From: Clostridium tyrobutyricum DSM 2637 = ATCC 25755 = JCM 11008
GTDB lineage: Bacteria; Bacillota; Clostridia; Clostridiales; Clostridiaceae
Direction: 5' to 3'
Assembly: GCF_000359585.1 (NCBI RefSeq)
Contig: NZ_APMH01000006.1
Coordinates: 22,895-86,894 of the forward strand
Length of the DNA: 64,000 bases
This document shows positions 63,962 through 64,000 of the stretch, piece by piece (within the stretch, counting starts at the first letter, position 1; each line of letters begins with the position of its first letter). The position numbers were made by a program, and so were the translations under genes. The notes below the pieces were generated by a model that saw only the letters and a program-made list of their open reading frames with translations, did no database searches and was not told the DNA's origin.

Positions 63962-64000
63962 GCGGGAGTGGCTCAGTGGTAGAGCGTCACCTTGCCAAGG
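63962..64000 (+). tRNA. tRNA-Gly (anticodon GCC), 5' part
   Basis: The window ends within this gene. Acceptor 5' strand GCGGGAG, D arm GCTC/GAGC and anticodon loop TTGCCAA (GCC) are visible. The cluster probably continues beyond the window. Confidence 0.85.

Overview
The window is low-GC, densely coded DNA from a spore-forming, fermentative Firmicute, almost certainly a cluster I Clostridium. The signs are pyruvate:ferredoxin oxidoreductase, PyrK/PyrD class 1B pyrimidine synthesis, the tig-clpP-clpX-lon-engB block, an SspF-like spore protein, a PdaB-like deacetylase, a PerR-like Fur protein and a Rex operator. The CRISPR repeat and gene order resemble those of C. tyrobutyricum and C. pasteurianum as I remember them; the species is not proven.

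Layout. 1-3850: end of a pyrimidine operon (pyrB'-pyrI-pyrF-pyrK-pyrD-pyrE). 4.0-5.7 kb: a membrane-anchored unknown and a TIM-barrel isomerase. 5.9-13.1 kb: protein quality control (tig, clpP, clpX, lon), engB and a CPBP membrane protease. 13.1-16.5 kb: hypotheticals, an orphan solute-binding lipoprotein, a candidate structured small RNA and a PerR-like regulator. 16.6-18.7 kb: late cobalamin genes (cobC-like, cobS, cobU) behind a promoter with a Rex-like operator and an orphan terminator. 18.8-25.2 kb: apbE, a small redox protein, a cation efflux protein and PFOR, with a twice-repeated palindrome between the last two. 25.2-34.6 kb: mainly minus-strand genes, including B12-riboswitch-controlled metE, a UppS paralogue, YitT, an unusual PEPCK/HprK-like P-loop protein, greA, a flavoprotein and a DEAD helicase. 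34.8-40.2 kb: M16 peptidase, RecX, transglutaminase, TPR protein and a NitT/TauT-type ABC pair. 40.3-50.4 kb: a complete type I-B CRISPR-Cas locus. 50.4-61.3 kb: a two-gene flavin/Fe-S oxidoreductase unit, SSB, deacetylase, and the acetylase-type lysine/DAP pathway (dapH, a candidate aminotransferase, asd-dapA-dapB). 61.6-64 kb: spore protein, methyltransferase, hslO and the start of a tRNA cluster (Val, Phe, Gly).

The most striking signal is upstream of the cas operon. A stand-alone mini-CRISPR (40348-40450) has one nearly perfect copy of the array repeat, a 43-nt spacer and a degenerate second repeat, with its own extended -10 promoter. From its first base, the spacer matches the start of the cas operon leader (40502-40519) over 18 nt. 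The only mismatch is at position 6, which type I effectors do not read, and a TCA PAM lies immediately 5' of the target. This is the layout expected of a Cas-regulating RNA (CreR-type) by which the effector represses its own operon. The same control region holds a 32-bp perfect palindrome and, as first gene, a small winged-helix protein, suggesting a second layer of control. cas1 is frameshifted in this sequence, so adaptation may be lost although the interference genes are intact.

Functions and motifs are from reading by eye. No searches were run, so family names rest on remembered motifs and gene context.
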